A stretch of DNA of 64,000 nucleotides. It comes from Embleya sp051903075 (lineage in GTDB: Bacteria > Actinomycetota > Actinomycetes > Streptomycetales > Streptomycetaceae). Shown in pieces: positions 45,765-55,565 of this stretch; the stretch's first letter is position 1, and each line of letters begins with the position of its first letter. The stretch covers positions 3,782,001 through 3,846,000 of the forward strand of contig NZ_CP182423.1 of assembly GCF_051903075.1 (NCBI RefSeq). The letters run 5' to 3'. The notes under the pieces are model-generated. The model was not told where the DNA came from and did no database searches. It saw only the letters and a list, made by a program, of their open reading frames with translations. A program made the translations under genes and the position numbers.

Positions 45765-45977
45765 TCACGCGTTCGGGGGCGCCGGCTGCATTTCCCGGCG
45801 TCGGTATGGCCGTTTTGCCCAGGCCCCTTGCCGGCCGGCCTCGACGGTGATGCCGAAGTCGTGGCCGTGAATGCGGTGTTCGTCCTGCCATCGTAGGGCG
45901 GCGTCGACCTCGTCCCACAGTCGGCGCGGCCCGCCCTGGACGGCCTTGCCGATCCCGGGTCGGTCGTGGACCGTCAT
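45765..45977 (-). pseudogene. Possible C-terminal fragment of a methyltransferase-like protein
   Basis: The reverse frame from MTVHDRPGIG reads PRRLWDEVDAALRWQDEHRI then HGHDFGITVEAGRQGAWA, which resembles the C-terminal WxEVxxAxxWWxxxGxPxxxRFGxTV segment of some streptomycete methyltransferases. No SAM motif is present and the frame then diverges. Weak call. Confidence 0.3.
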
Positions 45978-46219
45978 CCGGGGACGTCCTCGGCCCCACA
46001 GCTGTCGCATCGTCCCGCCACCGAGCGTTCGAAGCCGCACGTCGGGGGATTCTCGACGCGACGGTGTGGGTGAAGTACAACAAGTGGTGCCGCCTCCGAG
46101 CACGCCCGCCCGGTCGCTCGCCCATGCCCGATCGGCGTTGTCGGGCCGGGGGCGCCAGGGGTGGCGGGCGTCGACTTCCAATCAGGGTTCTGGCAACTCG
46201 TCGTTCCCCGCGAGGTCCA

Positions 46220-46720
46220 CGACGCCGCGTGGCCGTACTCGCCCACGAAATGGCCGTTTACTGGGGCGTTCACAACGAACCGGTCTTCGCCTACACCGAG
46301 AACCCGCATGTCCACCGGCTCGCGAAGCTCGCGTTCGAGCCCCGCCACGCCATTCCCGCCTGGGAGGTGGAGATCGGACGCCTGCTGCCCGTGCCGGCGC
46401 CGAACACCGCGTTGGACGACGTGCTGCGGTTCCGCGAGAGGTATGCGGACGAGCGGGAGAGGCTGATGCGGGCCGTGTATCGACTGCTCGGGGACCTGCG
46501 GCGCGACTACCGGCATCCCGCGGACGTCCTCGCCGGGCTGCGCAGGGAGTTGACGGACGCGGCGCAGGCATACGGTGCCGCCCGCCGCTCGGCCCGTATC
46601 GTCTGGCTGCACCGGTCGATCCTGACCACCGTGGCCGTTACCGCCGCGGCGGGTGGAGCGCTGGTCGTACCGCAAGCGGGCTGGTTGCTGGGTGGTCAGC
46701 GGTGTGGCACTGGACATGGT
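46220..46720 (+). pseudogene. DUF6236-like C-terminal remnant
   Basis: The forward frame reads VHRLAKLAFEPRHAIPAWEV, EIGRLLPVPAPNTALDDVLR, then FRERYADERERLMRAVYRLL and ending in a hydrophobic helix. The P-x-P-x6-V/L-xx-F/RxRYxDER pattern resembles the C-terminal half of DUF6236 proteins. The N-terminal half is missing and the frame runs on without similarity to 46975. Confidence 0.35.
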
Positions 46721-47398
46721 ACGAGATGTCAGGAACTCGCCTCACTGGGACGGCAATTGGGACCACTTTGCCCACCTCCACCTGGTCCGGTCGAACCTCC
46801 CCTGAACCACACCCGACACCGGCGCCTGCGCTGTCTCGATGCGGGTGCTCCGTCCCGGCTGCCGGTGTCTCTGTTGCGAGCGCTGGGGTTGCCGAGTGCT
46901 GCGGTCATATCGTTCCAGCGGTTTCACGCCGGATCGCCGCGTACAACTCGACCTTCGACATCCGCAGCATGACCAGCACCTTTCACCAGGAGCTGTGGAT
47001 GCTGCCCTGGCAAGGACCCCGATGCCTCCCAACCTCCGGTCATGCACCCGGTTCGAGAACCCGCCACAGTCCGGCACACCGCCCCGGAGGTGCGGCCCCT
47101 CCGCCCGCCACTCCTCCGTGCCGGACGCGGCGGTCACCGCTTAGACATTCATGTCGTGATGCCGTCGAACACCAGCGATTCCCAAGACGATGCGCAGCTC
47201 TGCATGAGCGGTACCGTCACCGGTCACAGCAGAGTCCGGCAAGGACGGCTCGACGAGACTTGATGAAGCGTCAGTTTCGTCCGGTGAGCGGCGGGGCGTG
47301 CGCGGTCTCACACGATCCCGCCCTTCGCACTCGAACAGCTCCGTGACCCCCTGCGACGGCTCCCCAAGGTCTGTGCCAGAACCGAGTTTTGACATCCC
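46721..47398. other. Non-coding or decayed stretch
   Basis: About 680 bases with no gene that can be supported. One short forward piece near 46720-46805 (MVRDVRNSPHWDGNWDHFAH) has good composition but stops at once. Confidence 0.35.
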
Positions 47399-47995
47399 TC
47401 AGGGGTGGGTGTCGGCGGCTCTATAGCGCAGTACTCCGTCTTGCGCAAGGAGGTAGCCGATGCCCCGTGACTCCGGCATCCGGCCGTTCAAGGTGGCGGC
47501 ATCGGTGCAGCCGGAGGTCTCCCAGCCGATGTAGCCCGCGTGGAAGTCGGCGGTGCGGAACGTCTCGGTTCCCACAGCGGCGAGCCAGTCGTCGAGAACC
47601 CGGGACCTGAAGGACGGTTGGCCGCTCTCGCGGTGGGCGATGCCGGTGCGCTCGAGGGCGCCGACAGGAATGTAGAAGTCCAACCAGTCGACGGTGTCGG
47701 CTCCGTCTTCCAGTATCGCCACGCAACCACAGACCACGAGTTCGCCGGTCGGCAGGCGAACCTGGCCTCGCAGGTGCCCGAACCTCGTCAGGGACTCCAC
47801 CGTGCACTCGACGGGCTCTTGCTCGTGGGGTTCACGGGACCGGTCACCGAAACACCCCTGGACTTCCGCTGCGGACCACACCGCGGTCAGGACGCGCTGC
47901 AGCCGGGCATCGCTCCGCGGCCCCACCTCGATTGCCAGCTCGTAGAAACCGCCCGTCCAGTTGTCGGCCGCGCGGAACGCGTATGGAGTACTCAT
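47399..47995 (-). CDS. Hypothetical protein, 198 residues
   Basis: Read from ATG 47995 (MSTPYAFRAADNWTGGFYEL); an upstream ATG at 48031 adds 12 residues. A soluble, aromatic-rich protein with repeated strand patterns (LVVCGCVAILEDGADTVDWL, DFYIPVGALE, FHAGYIGWETSG). No motif recognised. Good codon use throughout. Flanked on both sides by decayed DNA. Confidence 0.6.
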   Translation of the reverse strand: MSTPYAFRAADNWTGGFYELAIEVGPRSDARLQRVLTAVWSAAEVQGCFGDRSREPHEQEPVECTVESLTRFGHLRGQVRLPTGELVVCGCVAILEDGADTVDWLDFYIPVGALERTGIAHRESGQPSFRSRVLDDWLAAVGTETFRTADFHAGYIGWETSGCTDAATLNGRMPESRGIGYLLAQDGVLRYRAADTHP

Positions 47996-49137
47996 GGCGC
48001 GATCATGACGGATCAGCAGCTGGACCGACATCCCATTACGTCACCCCGAGCGCCCCAACGAATGGCCGTAGAACAGGGATCGTCATTGCCAGCCGCCGTA
48101 GGCGAGGTGGTCGACGATGGCCGCACAAATCCTGGGGGCGGTGAAGGACTTGGTCCGGCTCCGCTGCCGGAAAACCTGCGGCGGGTCGGAGGGGAACATC
48201 GCGCGGCCCGCTGGACGAACTGCTCTCCTCGTGCCGGGTCCCGCCGGAGCGGGCCAGGCTTTGGCGGCAGGCGCGTACCCGTGCCGCGCAGGCCCGCAAC
48301 ACCCGCCGTACCGACGCGCCCCGCACAACCGCGGCCGAACTGGGAGGCAATTATCTGCTCGCGGGCTTCACCGGCCCCGGCGTGGATCGCCGTCTTCGGA
48401 CAGGCCCCCTTTCGCCTGTACGTCGGCACGGCGGCGGGGGAGGAGGCCGTGGTGGACCTGGAGACCGGAGACCGACTTGCGAACCCCTCCTGGACGGACC
48501 GGCGCACCGCGGCGCAGCGCCAGGTCGGCGAGCGCGGGTACGTCCAGGTCGACCGTGACGGCTCCACCGCCGTGTGGGTGACGCTGCCTGGTCCGCCGCC
48601 CCTGGGCCGACGGATGGGCCTACGAGACGATCAAGGTGATCGCGGGTGGCCCAGCCGTTCCCGCCGTCGTGGTGGGCGGTGTACAGCGATCCCTCGTTCG
48701 ATCCGGGTGATGCGGTGGGTGCTCATGACGACCACGAACCGATTGGCGATGCCGCAGTCCTGGGCGTCCGGGCAGAGCAGACCCCACTCGTCGACCGTGC
48801 GAACCGGGCCGTCCGCGATCATCGCCGTCCGCCGAAGCCATGCGCCTGCAGGATGTCCGCCCCTCGAGTGCGGGTGGTGACCTCTGCCGTGCCCGGGGTG
48901 CATTCCGACCCCCTGCGCGTCGCCCTCGCACGCGTCGCCCCGCATTGCCTGCCCGGGATGGGGCGCCAAGCGGCAGTGTAGGTGGCATTCGGGCAGGGAC
49001 CGGGGTCGTCGAGTGGCCGGTGTCGGTTGGTCGGAGTCCGGTCCGGATGTCGCGCGTGTCGTTCCCCGAACGCCCTTCCCGACCGGTCGACTTCGCGCTG
49101 GATATTCGGGGGGATGCGACCGAGGAGGGGTACGCCG
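47996..49137. other. Long stretch with one unidentified gene fragment
   Basis: Forward bases about 48380-48630 encode WIAVFGQAPFRLYVGTAAGE then EEAVVDLETGDRLANPSWTD and VQVDRDGSTAVWVTLPGP with good codon bias but no start and no family. The reverse strand near 48650-48840 holds a similar short piece (VDEWGLLCPDAQDCGIANRF). Both appear to be relics. Confidence 0.35.
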
Positions 49138-49581
49138 ATGGGGGAGTTGGTCGGCCAACTGATCGCAGCGTTGTCGGGGAGCCTCCTCCCGATCCACGCC
49201 AACGAGGACAAGCACTGGGCCGAACAGCAGATCGTCTTCGACGACGGCCGGGTGGTTGAGACCTCCGCCCAGATATTCGGGGATCCGGGCTCGGGACGAC
49301 CCTTCCCGACGGCCGTTGCCGGCCTCGGACTGTCCAAGGGGCAACTGGCCGTATTCCCTTTCGAGGCGTCACCGATGCTGCTGCGCCGGACACTGGTGCT
49401 CGACGGGTTCTCGGTCGACGTGCTGCGGGACCGGACCAAGGCGGATCCCGGTTGGGGCGTGCGGGGGTGGCGGATCGCCGAATGCGCCGCTGAGGGGCGG
49501 CCGTTGCTGCTCCACGCCCCGGCGGGGTTTCTGCGGCTGCTTCGGTACGCGGTCACCGCCGAGCAGTTCGATCGGGACTGA
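49138..49581 (+). CDS. Hypothetical protein, 147 residues
   Basis: ATG 49138 follows GAGGAGGGG. Starts MGELVGQLIAALSGSLLPIH, continues EQQIVFDDGRVVETSAQIFG, MLLRRTLVLDGFSVDVLRDR and ends in LRLLRYAVTAEQF. Strand-rich, soluble, no recognised motif. The good ribosome site and codon bias support a real gene. Confidence 0.6.
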   Translation: MGELVGQLIAALSGSLLPIHANEDKHWAEQQIVFDDGRVVETSAQIFGDPGSGRPFPTAVAGLGLSKGQLAVFPFEASPMLLRRTLVLDGFSVDVLRDRTKADPGWGVRGWRIAECAAEGRPLLLHAPAGFLRLLRYAVTAEQFDRD

Positions 49582-49875
49582 CGTCGGCCTCCGGGCCCTT
49601 GTTGCCGGAGACCGGGGCGAGTTCACGGACTGCCTCGTGTGCGTGGGTGGTGTGGTGGCGGTGTGTTGGTCGGCATCGTCATGTAGGGGTGCGTTTTCGC
49701 AGTGGCGGGTTCGGGGCGCGGTGTTCCGACCTGGGGTGCGGCATCGATCGAGAAGGTCGTCCTGTGCTTGGTGACCTGGGGCTGCGGTCTGTGCTTGAGG
49801 ACGGGGCTCCGGCCGTGTCGGGCCGTGCGGCCGCGCCGAGCGCGGGCGGGTGACGCCCGCGCCCGGCGCCCTTCG

Positions 49876-49995
49876 TCACGCCGCGCCGGGAATGATCATC
49901 TTCGCCATTTGGGCCGCAGCGCCGATCACGACGCCACCGCCCAACGCGATCGACGCGACGCCCAACACGATTCGACGCTTCACACGTGTGCGCAC
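49876..49995 (-). CDS. 39-residue single-TM peptide
   Basis: GTG 49995, five bases after GGAGG, encodes MRTRVKRRIVLGVASIALGG then GVVIGAAAQMAKMIIPGAA. A basic N-terminus followed by one hydrophobic helix, inserted by the positive-inside rule. The Shine-Dalgarno spacing supports translation. It could be a regulatory or toxin-like membrane peptide, or the remains of a larger gene. Confidence 0.4.
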   Translation of the reverse strand: MRTRVKRRIVLGVASIALGGGVVIGAAAQMAKMIIPGAA

Positions 49996-50149
49996 ATCCG
50001 CCTCCGGGGTGGGGGGGTTCGACGACCGAGCGTGACGCGACCATCCTCGCGGGTCGCGGTGATCGACTCAAGATGCCCGACGGACGGTGGAGCGACGGGA
50101 CGGGGGTCGAGACCGGCGACGTCGCGTCATCGATTGTCGCGAGTTCTCC

Positions 50150-50407
50150 GACCCAGCCGGTCCTGTGGCTCCACGGGCGCCCCGGCGCCAAGCCGAGCAG
50201 GGCGCCGACGACCTTGAGGGCACCGGACGCCCAGAGGATCACGATGAATCCGGTGTCCCTGTCCTCGAGCAGTTTCAACAGCGAGGGAGCGATCGTCGAC
50301 CCGGTCCGTGCCGCACCACCCAGGACCCGGTAGAAGCCAGGGAGCGCGCAGAGGAGTCCCCAGACGGCCGCCGCGAATCCCGGCCACTTGCCGACCTGCT
50401 TCGGCAT
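50150..50407 (-). pseudogene. DUF3995-like membrane protein, 3' truncated
   Basis: From ATG 50407: MPKQVGKWPGFAAAVWGLLC, ALPGFYRVLGG, then FIVILWASGALKVVGALLGL and PGRPWSHRTG. This is the first two helices of a DUF3995-like integral membrane protein. After about 85 residues the frame carries unrelated, Arg-rich sequence. Confidence 0.45.
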
Positions 50408-50540
50408 GATCCGTTTTCCGCGCGGGCAGCGTTGTTCCCCGACTCGATGCTTCGCATGTCAATCCTCCATGACGGAAACGGCGACATGAGCCGGGCCGGC
50501 GAGCATCCGGCTCGCACCGCGTCGCAGCAGTTCCGTAGCG

Positions 50541-50583
50541 CTTCCATACAACCCTGTATGGAAGCTGACCATACAGTACTGTA
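50541..50583 (+). promoter_or_regulatory. Twin dyad operator upstream of TetR gene
   Basis: A perfect inverted repeat, CTTCCATACA (50541-50550), ACCC loop, TGTATGGAAG (50555-50564), is followed by a 12-base palindrome TACAGTACTGTA (50572-50583), six bases before the TetR ATG. Both share the TACA/TGTA core, consistent with autoregulation by the TetR protein. Confidence 0.75.
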
Positions 50584-50588
50584 CGGAC

Positions 50589-51221
50589 ATGGCAAGGCAA
50601 CAGCTCACACCCCTCGATTGGTCCACCGCGGCACTCCGTGCGCTGGCACGCGGCGGAGTCGCGGCCGTATCGGTCAACGCACTCGCCGGCGAACTGCAAG
50701 CCACCCGGGGAAGCTTCTACTGGCACTTCAAAGATCGCAACGCATTGCTGACCGCCGCGCTGGAGATGTGGGAGCGCGATGGCACCACCACGTTGATCTC
50801 GCAGATCCGGAACATCACCGATCCCCTGCAACGGCTTCGGGCCTTGTTCACCATCGCGCTGGGACCGGAGGAGATCTCCGGCCTCGGGCCCGCGATCGTC
50901 GCCCACGCCGATCACCCCGCCGTCGCCCCGATCCTGCAGCGGGTCACCCGGCGGCGAATCGCCTACCTCACCGAGCTCTACACCGACGTGGGGCTCGAAC
51001 CCGTTCCTGCACGACGCCAGGCAGTCGCTCTCTATGCCACCTACCTCGGATGGCTCGAACTCCGCCGCGCCTCCGGCGACACCGTTCCGGAAGTCGCCGC
51101 CACCGGCGCCCAGGCCGTCGCCGCTCTGGAACATCTCTTCACCGAAATCGCCCTTCCCGAGAGCCTGAAGCCGCCGGGCAGAGCCACATCACCCAGAAGG
51201 CAAAGCCCCCGGACCCAGTGA
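50589..51221 (+). CDS. TetR/AcrR-family transcriptional regulator
   Basis: 210 residues: MARQQLTPLDWSTAALRALA, an HTH with VSVNALAGELQATRGSFYWH FKDRNALLTAALEMW, then a helical ligand domain with LRALFTIALGPEEISGLGPA and VALYATYLGWLELRR. It sits directly behind two dyad operators. The adjacent reverse gene is a truncated DUF3995-like relic, so the original target may be lost. Confidence 0.9.
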   Translation: MARQQLTPLDWSTAALRALARGGVAAVSVNALAGELQATRGSFYWHFKDRNALLTAALEMWERDGTTTLISQIRNITDPLQRLRALFTIALGPEEISGLGPAIVAHADHPAVAPILQRVTRRRIAYLTELYTDVGLEPVPARRQAVALYATYLGWLELRRASGDTVPEVAATGAQAVAALEHLFTEIALPESLKPPGRATSPRRQSPRTQ

Positions 51222-51655
51222 CCGAGCCCCGGTGGCAGAGCCGGGCGGCCACCAGCTCAATCCGGCAACTCCTCATCAACATCGTCACCGCCGCCGTCTC
51301 CATGGACCTCGCATTTGCTCACCAGCCGGGAAGCGATCACACGATCCACGCGAAGCGATCTCTACCGCCCCGAGCGCGTACACCTGGACGCCCTGAACAA
51401 GCCGCAGTGAGGGCTCGGCGTTGAATACGACCGGTTCGGGCCCGATCGGCCGCGTGCGTCGGAGTGCGGGATGGCCGTGCTCACTCGTGATTCATACGGG
51501 TGCTCCGTTCGGCTGCTTCGAAAGATCTTGTCGATGCACCCGCGCCCCCGGGCCACCGGTGACCGAACCCGATGCCCTCGCGCCGGCCCCGGCCCACCAC
51601 CGCGGCGCGGTCCGGCACCCCGAGGGCTCGAGCCGGGGGAGCGGGGCGGCGGCGG
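51222..51655. other. Intergenic region, nothing recognisable
   Basis: About 430 bases between convergent genes. No supportable ORF, no clear terminator stem with a T-run. Confidence 0.35.
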
Positions 51656-52243
51656 TCAGGTCGCCCGGCACGCCCCGTTGTCGACCCACGCGTGTATGAG
51701 GTCGTGGTGCGAGGTCCAACCTTCCGGCGCGTTGGGTATCCGCATTGGGACATCCGCCGGATCGCGCCCTGCGTTCTCCACGGTCAGACACACCGGATAG
51801 CGCCCGCTGTCCGTCGCGATCGTGAACCGCGCGCCCGCCGTCGTCCCCGAGACGCCTTCGATCCGCAACGCCGACCGCGAACCGTTCGGCGCATCGAGCC
51901 TGGTCCCCACGAGTGTGGTGTAGTCGATGGACCCGGCGAACCCTTCCAGCACCGACCCACTCGACAACTGCGCCGCGAGCCCGTCCGCCGCCGACCGGAC
52001 GGAGTCCCGGTCCCACGTCGACCGATCGTGCAGGTTCACCATCAGCAGACCCAACCCGAAACCGCACAGCGCGGTCAGGATCCCACCGACCTGGCCCTTC
52101 CCGAACGACTCCCCCCAGCGCGGCGCGGCCTGCGAGCCGTCACCCGGACCCGCGAACTTCCGGTACAACCAAGGGAGATCGACCACGCTCAGCAGGAGTG
52201 ACAAGCCACCGAGCCCGAAAAAGTAGACGGCCGATCCAGGCAT
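51656..52243 (-). CDS. Hypothetical membrane protein with extracytoplasmic domain
   Basis: 195 residues from ATG 52243 (MPGSAVYFFGLGGLSLLLSV). Two TM helices (N-terminal, and VGGILTALCGFGLGLLMVNL), followed by a soluble domain of about 115 residues: VRSAADGLAAQLSSGSVLEG, SIDYTTLVGTRLDAPNGSRS and CLTVENAGRDPADVPMRIP. The external domain looks beta-rich, DUF4333-like in general style, but no family is certain. Confidence 0.6.
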   Translation of the reverse strand: MPGSAVYFFGLGGLSLLLSVVDLPWLYRKFAGPGDGSQAAPRWGESFGKGQVGGILTALCGFGLGLLMVNLHDRSTWDRDSVRSAADGLAAQLSSGSVLEGFAGSIDYTTLVGTRLDAPNGSRSALRIEGVSGTTAGARFTIATDSGRYPVCLTVENAGRDPADVPMRIPNAPEGWTSHHDLIHAWVDNGACRAT

Positions 52244-52813
52244 GCCGCTTCCCCCGTCCGCTGCCCCGACCACCTCGCCGGCCGCGCCCGAAGCTACCAC
52301 CCCACCGGTCGGAGCGCCGAGTTGTTCGTTGCGCGCGGCGCGGGTGGGATACGGAGCGGTTCACGCCCGCGCCAACCCGGCAACGCCACCCGGTCGTGGA
52401 CCCAACCGGGCAGAGCAGCCGGATCGCGCCCGTCGGCCCCGTGCCGGGCCCGGCACGGCCGATGCCCGCCGCAGCAGCTCCGCGTGTGCTGTGATCGCAT
52501 GAGCGCGATGGAGTGGGCGGGGCTGCCGCGGTTGCGGGGGCGCGATGCGGACGGCGCCACGAGTACACCTGTGGCGCGACTTCTTCACCTCGTGGCTCCC
52601 GACCGGGCGCCCGCCCCTGCGACGGCGGTCGGGTTCGCCTCGCCGTTCCGGGTGTTGTCGGCCTGTCGGCCTGTCGGCCTGTCGGCCTGTCGGTGGGGCC
52701 TCGTCGTCGCGGTGCGCCGTCGATGTCGTCGTCCGTGTGTCCTCGTCCGCCCTGTCCGTGTTCTCGTTCGGTCCCCGTCGTTGTCGGGGGCGGTCGGTGC
52801 CGGTCGAGGCCGG
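52244..52813. other. Intergenic region with short tandem repeats
   Basis: About 570 bases. Contains four to five copies of the octamer TGTCGGCC at 52656-52690. No gene can be supported. Confidence 0.45.
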
Positions 52814-53416
52814 TCAGGTCGGGTGGGCGAACAGGTGGTCGAGGTGGTGGGTGATGGCGGTGATGGCTTGTCGGGGTTCGATCACGCCGAGTTCGAGGAG
52901 GGGTGTGAGGCCGGTGAGGGCCAGGAGGAGGTCGGTTTCGGTGGCGGGGTCGTGGTCGGGGGTGATGTGGCCGTCGGTGATGGCTTGGCGGACGATGCGT
53001 TCGACGAGGTCGCGGCCGTGGATCAGGTCCCGGCGTACGCGTGTGTGGATGTTCGCGTCGTGCAGGGCCTCCAGGACGTAGGCGGCGCTCATCCGGCTGG
53101 TCGCGCGCGCGTCGGGGTGCAGCGGAAGCATCTCCGTGAGCATCACCCGGAGCACGTCGCGTGGGTGTGGCGGGTCGCCGAGTTCCGCGACGCGTTCGGC
53201 GACGCGTTGCGCGGTTTGCTCGGACGCGAGGTTCATGGCGAAGACCAGCATTTCCTCGCGGGTGGCGAAGTAGTGCTGCACCGCCCCGTGGGACAGGCCC
53301 GCCTCGTGGGCCACTTCGCGAACGCTCGCGTGGGCGATGCCGCGTTGTTCGACCACGCGCCACAGCGCCCGGGCGATCGTCTCGCGGCGTTCGCGGTGGT
53401 CCACCTGCCTGGGCAT
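52814..53416 (-). CDS. TetR/AcrR-family transcriptional regulator
   Basis: 200 residues from ATG 53416 (MPRQVDHRERRETIARALWR), with GGAGGAG upstream deciding against the earlier ATG at 53449. HTH: ASVREVAHEAGLSHGAVQHY FATREEMLVFAMNLA. The ligand domain includes MSAAYVLEALHDANIHTRVR and TDLLLALTGLTPLLELGVI. Divergent from the carboxylesterase at 53509, which it probably represses. Confidence 0.92.
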   Translation of the reverse strand: MPRQVDHRERRETIARALWRVVEQRGIAHASVREVAHEAGLSHGAVQHYFATREEMLVFAMNLASEQTAQRVAERVAELGDPPHPRDVLRVMLTEMLPLHPDARATSRMSAAYVLEALHDANIHTRVRRDLIHGRDLVERIVRQAITDGHITPDHDPATETDLLLALTGLTPLLELGVIEPRQAITAITHHLDHLFAHPT

Positions 53417-53442
53417 CGCCCACTCCTCCCTTTCCAATACGG

Positions 53443-53468
53443 TTGACATAATACAGTCGACCGGTCAA
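53443..53468. promoter_or_regulatory. Divergent promoter/operator between TetR and carboxylesterase
   Basis: TTGACA at 53443-53448 and GGTCAA at 53463-53468 form outward TTGAC/GTCAA arms 26 bases apart, with an inner palindrome GACCGGTC-like centre (GTCGACCGGTC). Either strand could use these as -35 elements. A TetR operator is likely to overlap them. Confidence 0.45.
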
Positions 53469-53508
53469 AAGTGAAGCCGGAGCCTGTTCGCGAACGAAGG
53501 GATGGGGC

Positions 53509-54996
53509 ATGTCCGAGCAACCGAGGGCACGCACGGCGGAGGGAGTCGTCGAGGGGCGCCGGCGGACGGGGTACGCGGTGTTCCGCGGGATCCCCTACGC
53601 CCGGCCGCCGGTGGGGCCGTTGCGTTTCCGCGCGCCCTCGCCGGTCGAGGGGTGGGAGGGGACGAGGCAGGCCGGCGAGTTCGGCCCCGTGGCCCCCCAG
53701 GCGGGGCCGACGGCGGAGGTGTCGCTCGGCGACGACTGGCTCACCCTCAACGTCGCCACCCCGAGCGTGGGAGCGGCCGGGCTGCCCGTGTTGGTGTGGA
53801 TCCACGGCGGCGCCTACATCGCCGGGGCCTCGGGCGACCCGATGTACGACCCCGCGGCCCTGACCCGCGCCGGGCTGGTCGTGGTGAGCGTCAACTACCG
53901 GGTCGCGGTCGAGGGTTTCGCCCTCGTCGAGGGCGCCCCGGCCAATCGCGGTCTCCTCGACCAGATCGCGGCCCTGCAATGGGTACGGCGCAACATCGCC
54001 GCCTTCGGCGGGGACCCCGACCGGGTCACGGTGGCGGGACAATCCGCCGGAGCCGGGTCGATCGCGGCACTGCTGACGATGGAACAGGCGCGCGGACTCT
54101 TCCACAAAGCCATCGCCCACTCGGTGCCCGGCCTTGTGTCCACCCGCGACCTCGCCCGAGACGTCACCGCCGCGCTCGCCGCCCGCGCCGGCGCCACCCC
54201 CGACGTCGAAGGCATGTCCCGTATCACCCCCGCGCGCCTGGCCGCCGAACTCACCGCCCTCGGCGCCGATCCCGCAGACCACCGCGAACGGTGGGGTCGC
54301 CTCGCGCGGATCGGCGTCGCCGTATGCCCGGTCCTCGACGGCGAAGTGCTCACCGCGACCCCCTGGCAGGCCCTGTCCGACGCCCGCGCGAACGGCATCG
54401 ACCTACTCGTCGGCCACACCCGCGACGAATTCCGACTCTTCAGCGTCATGGCGAGACGATCGGGCACCTACACCGAAGACGAAACCCGCACCATCCTGGA
54501 CCTGTTCGCCCCCACACCGCACGGCCCCGACGCCTATCGCGCCGCCCACCCCACGGCCACGCCCGAGGAACTCCTCGAACTCGTATACTCCGACGCCCTC
54601 TTCCGGATGCCCTCCCTGCACCTGGCCCAGGCGAACCGGGCGGCCGGCGGCACGTCCTTCCTGTTCGAACTGCGACTGCGCGCTCCGGCGGGCGATGCAC
54701 TCCTGGGCGCCTGCCACAGCCTCGACGTCCCCCTGGCCTTCGGCACGTTGGACAGCCCCACCGGCAGATACTTCTTCGGCGACCGCCCGGCACCCCGGAT
54801 CCGGGCGGTGTCACGGGAACTCCAGCAGGCCTGGGTACGTTTCGCCACGACCGGGGATCCCGGATGGCCCGCCCACGAGCCCGACCGACGGCTGACCCGC
54901 CTCATGGACGTCGAATCCACCACCGCCCCCTACCCGGAAGCGACCTCCCAACGGATCTGGGAAGACCACCACCCGACCCCCATGGACCTCACCTAG
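53509..54996 (+). CDS. Type-B carboxylesterase/lipase
   Basis: 495 residues. Starts MSEQPRARTAEGVVEGRRRT, then VFRGIPYARPPVGPLRFRAP, the conserved N-terminus of the COesterase family. Oxyanion loop WIHGGAYIAGAS, nucleophile GQSAGAGSIAA, an acidic residue in the HTRDEFRLFS region and the catalytic His in GACHSLDVPLAFG. No signal peptide, so cytosolic. Hydrolyses esters; natural substrate unknown. Divergent TetR neighbour suggests induction by a small ester or aromatic compound. Confidence 0.93.
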   Translation: MSEQPRARTAEGVVEGRRRTGYAVFRGIPYARPPVGPLRFRAPSPVEGWEGTRQAGEFGPVAPQAGPTAEVSLGDDWLTLNVATPSVGAAGLPVLVWIHGGAYIAGASGDPMYDPAALTRAGLVVVSVNYRVAVEGFALVEGAPANRGLLDQIAALQWVRRNIAAFGGDPDRVTVAGQSAGAGSIAALLTMEQARGLFHKAIAHSVPGLVSTRDLARDVTAALAARAGATPDVEGMSRITPARLAAELTALGADPADHRERWGRLARIGVAVCPVLDGEVLTATPWQALSDARANGIDLLVGHTRDEFRLFSVMARRSGTYTEDETRTILDLFAPTPHGPDAYRAAHPTATPEELLELVYSDALFRMPSLHLAQANRAAGGTSFLFELRLRAPAGDALLGACHSLDVPLAFGTLDSPTGRYFFGDRPAPRIRAVSRELQQAWVRFATTGDPGWPAHEPDRRLTRLMDVESTTAPYPEATSQRIWEDHHPTPMDLT

Positions 54997-55178
54997 ACAC
55001 CAACATCCGCAACCGACGGAACATCCCCACCAACCCGAACCCGGGTCGCCCCGGCCCCCCACCGGGACGACCCGGTCGGGTATCCGTCACACCCCGCCGC
55101 ACCCGCGGCCCGCAACCGGCGGGACCAACACCGGACATGCGTCGGCCGCGCGGATCGGCGGCCGACGCGCAAACGCGG

Positions 55179-55560
55179 TCAGCCCCGAAACTCCCGCAGC
55201 GCTGCGTTGACGAGGGCGGGCTCCTGGGTGTGCGGGTAGTACCCGGGGACGTGCAGCAGGCGGCCCCCGAGGGAGTCGGTGAGGGACTCGGCCACGGCCG
55301 TCAGGGGCAGTCCCACGTGCTCGCGGTACGCCGCCGGTGCGTGCTCCCAGGTTCCGCAGATCACCAGGACCGGCAGCGCGGCGCGCCGGATCGCCTCCAG
55401 CGGGATGTCCGCCTCCCACACGGGCCGTTCCCCCATGGAGGTGGCGACGGCCCGCAGCCGGCGCGGCGTGGGCTCGGGCATGACCAACATCGATGATCGA
55501 CTCATCCATGACCTCGTCCACCTTGGCGCGACCGGCCTCGGGCAGGCCGCGGTCGATGCC
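55179..55560 (-). pseudogene. Alpha/beta hydrolase C-terminal remnant, frameshifted
   Basis: Immediately after the MFS stop the reverse strand reads GLPEAGRAKVDEVMDES, then in another frame MLVMPEPTPRRLRAVATSMG, ALPVLVICGTWEHAPAAYRE and LLHVPGYYPHTQEPALVNAA. This is the cap and Asp/His half of an alpha/beta hydrolase (G-x-W-x-H, then H-T-x-x-P). The nucleophile elbow and N-terminal half are absent and one frameshift is needed. Confidence 0.6.
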
Positions 55561-55565
55561 GGCCG

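Noticed and set aside
52656..52690. TGTCGGCC octamer tandem as a CRISPR-like or iteron array
   Set aside because: No spacers and the unit is only eight bases with no neighbouring replication or cas gene; simple slippage repeat.
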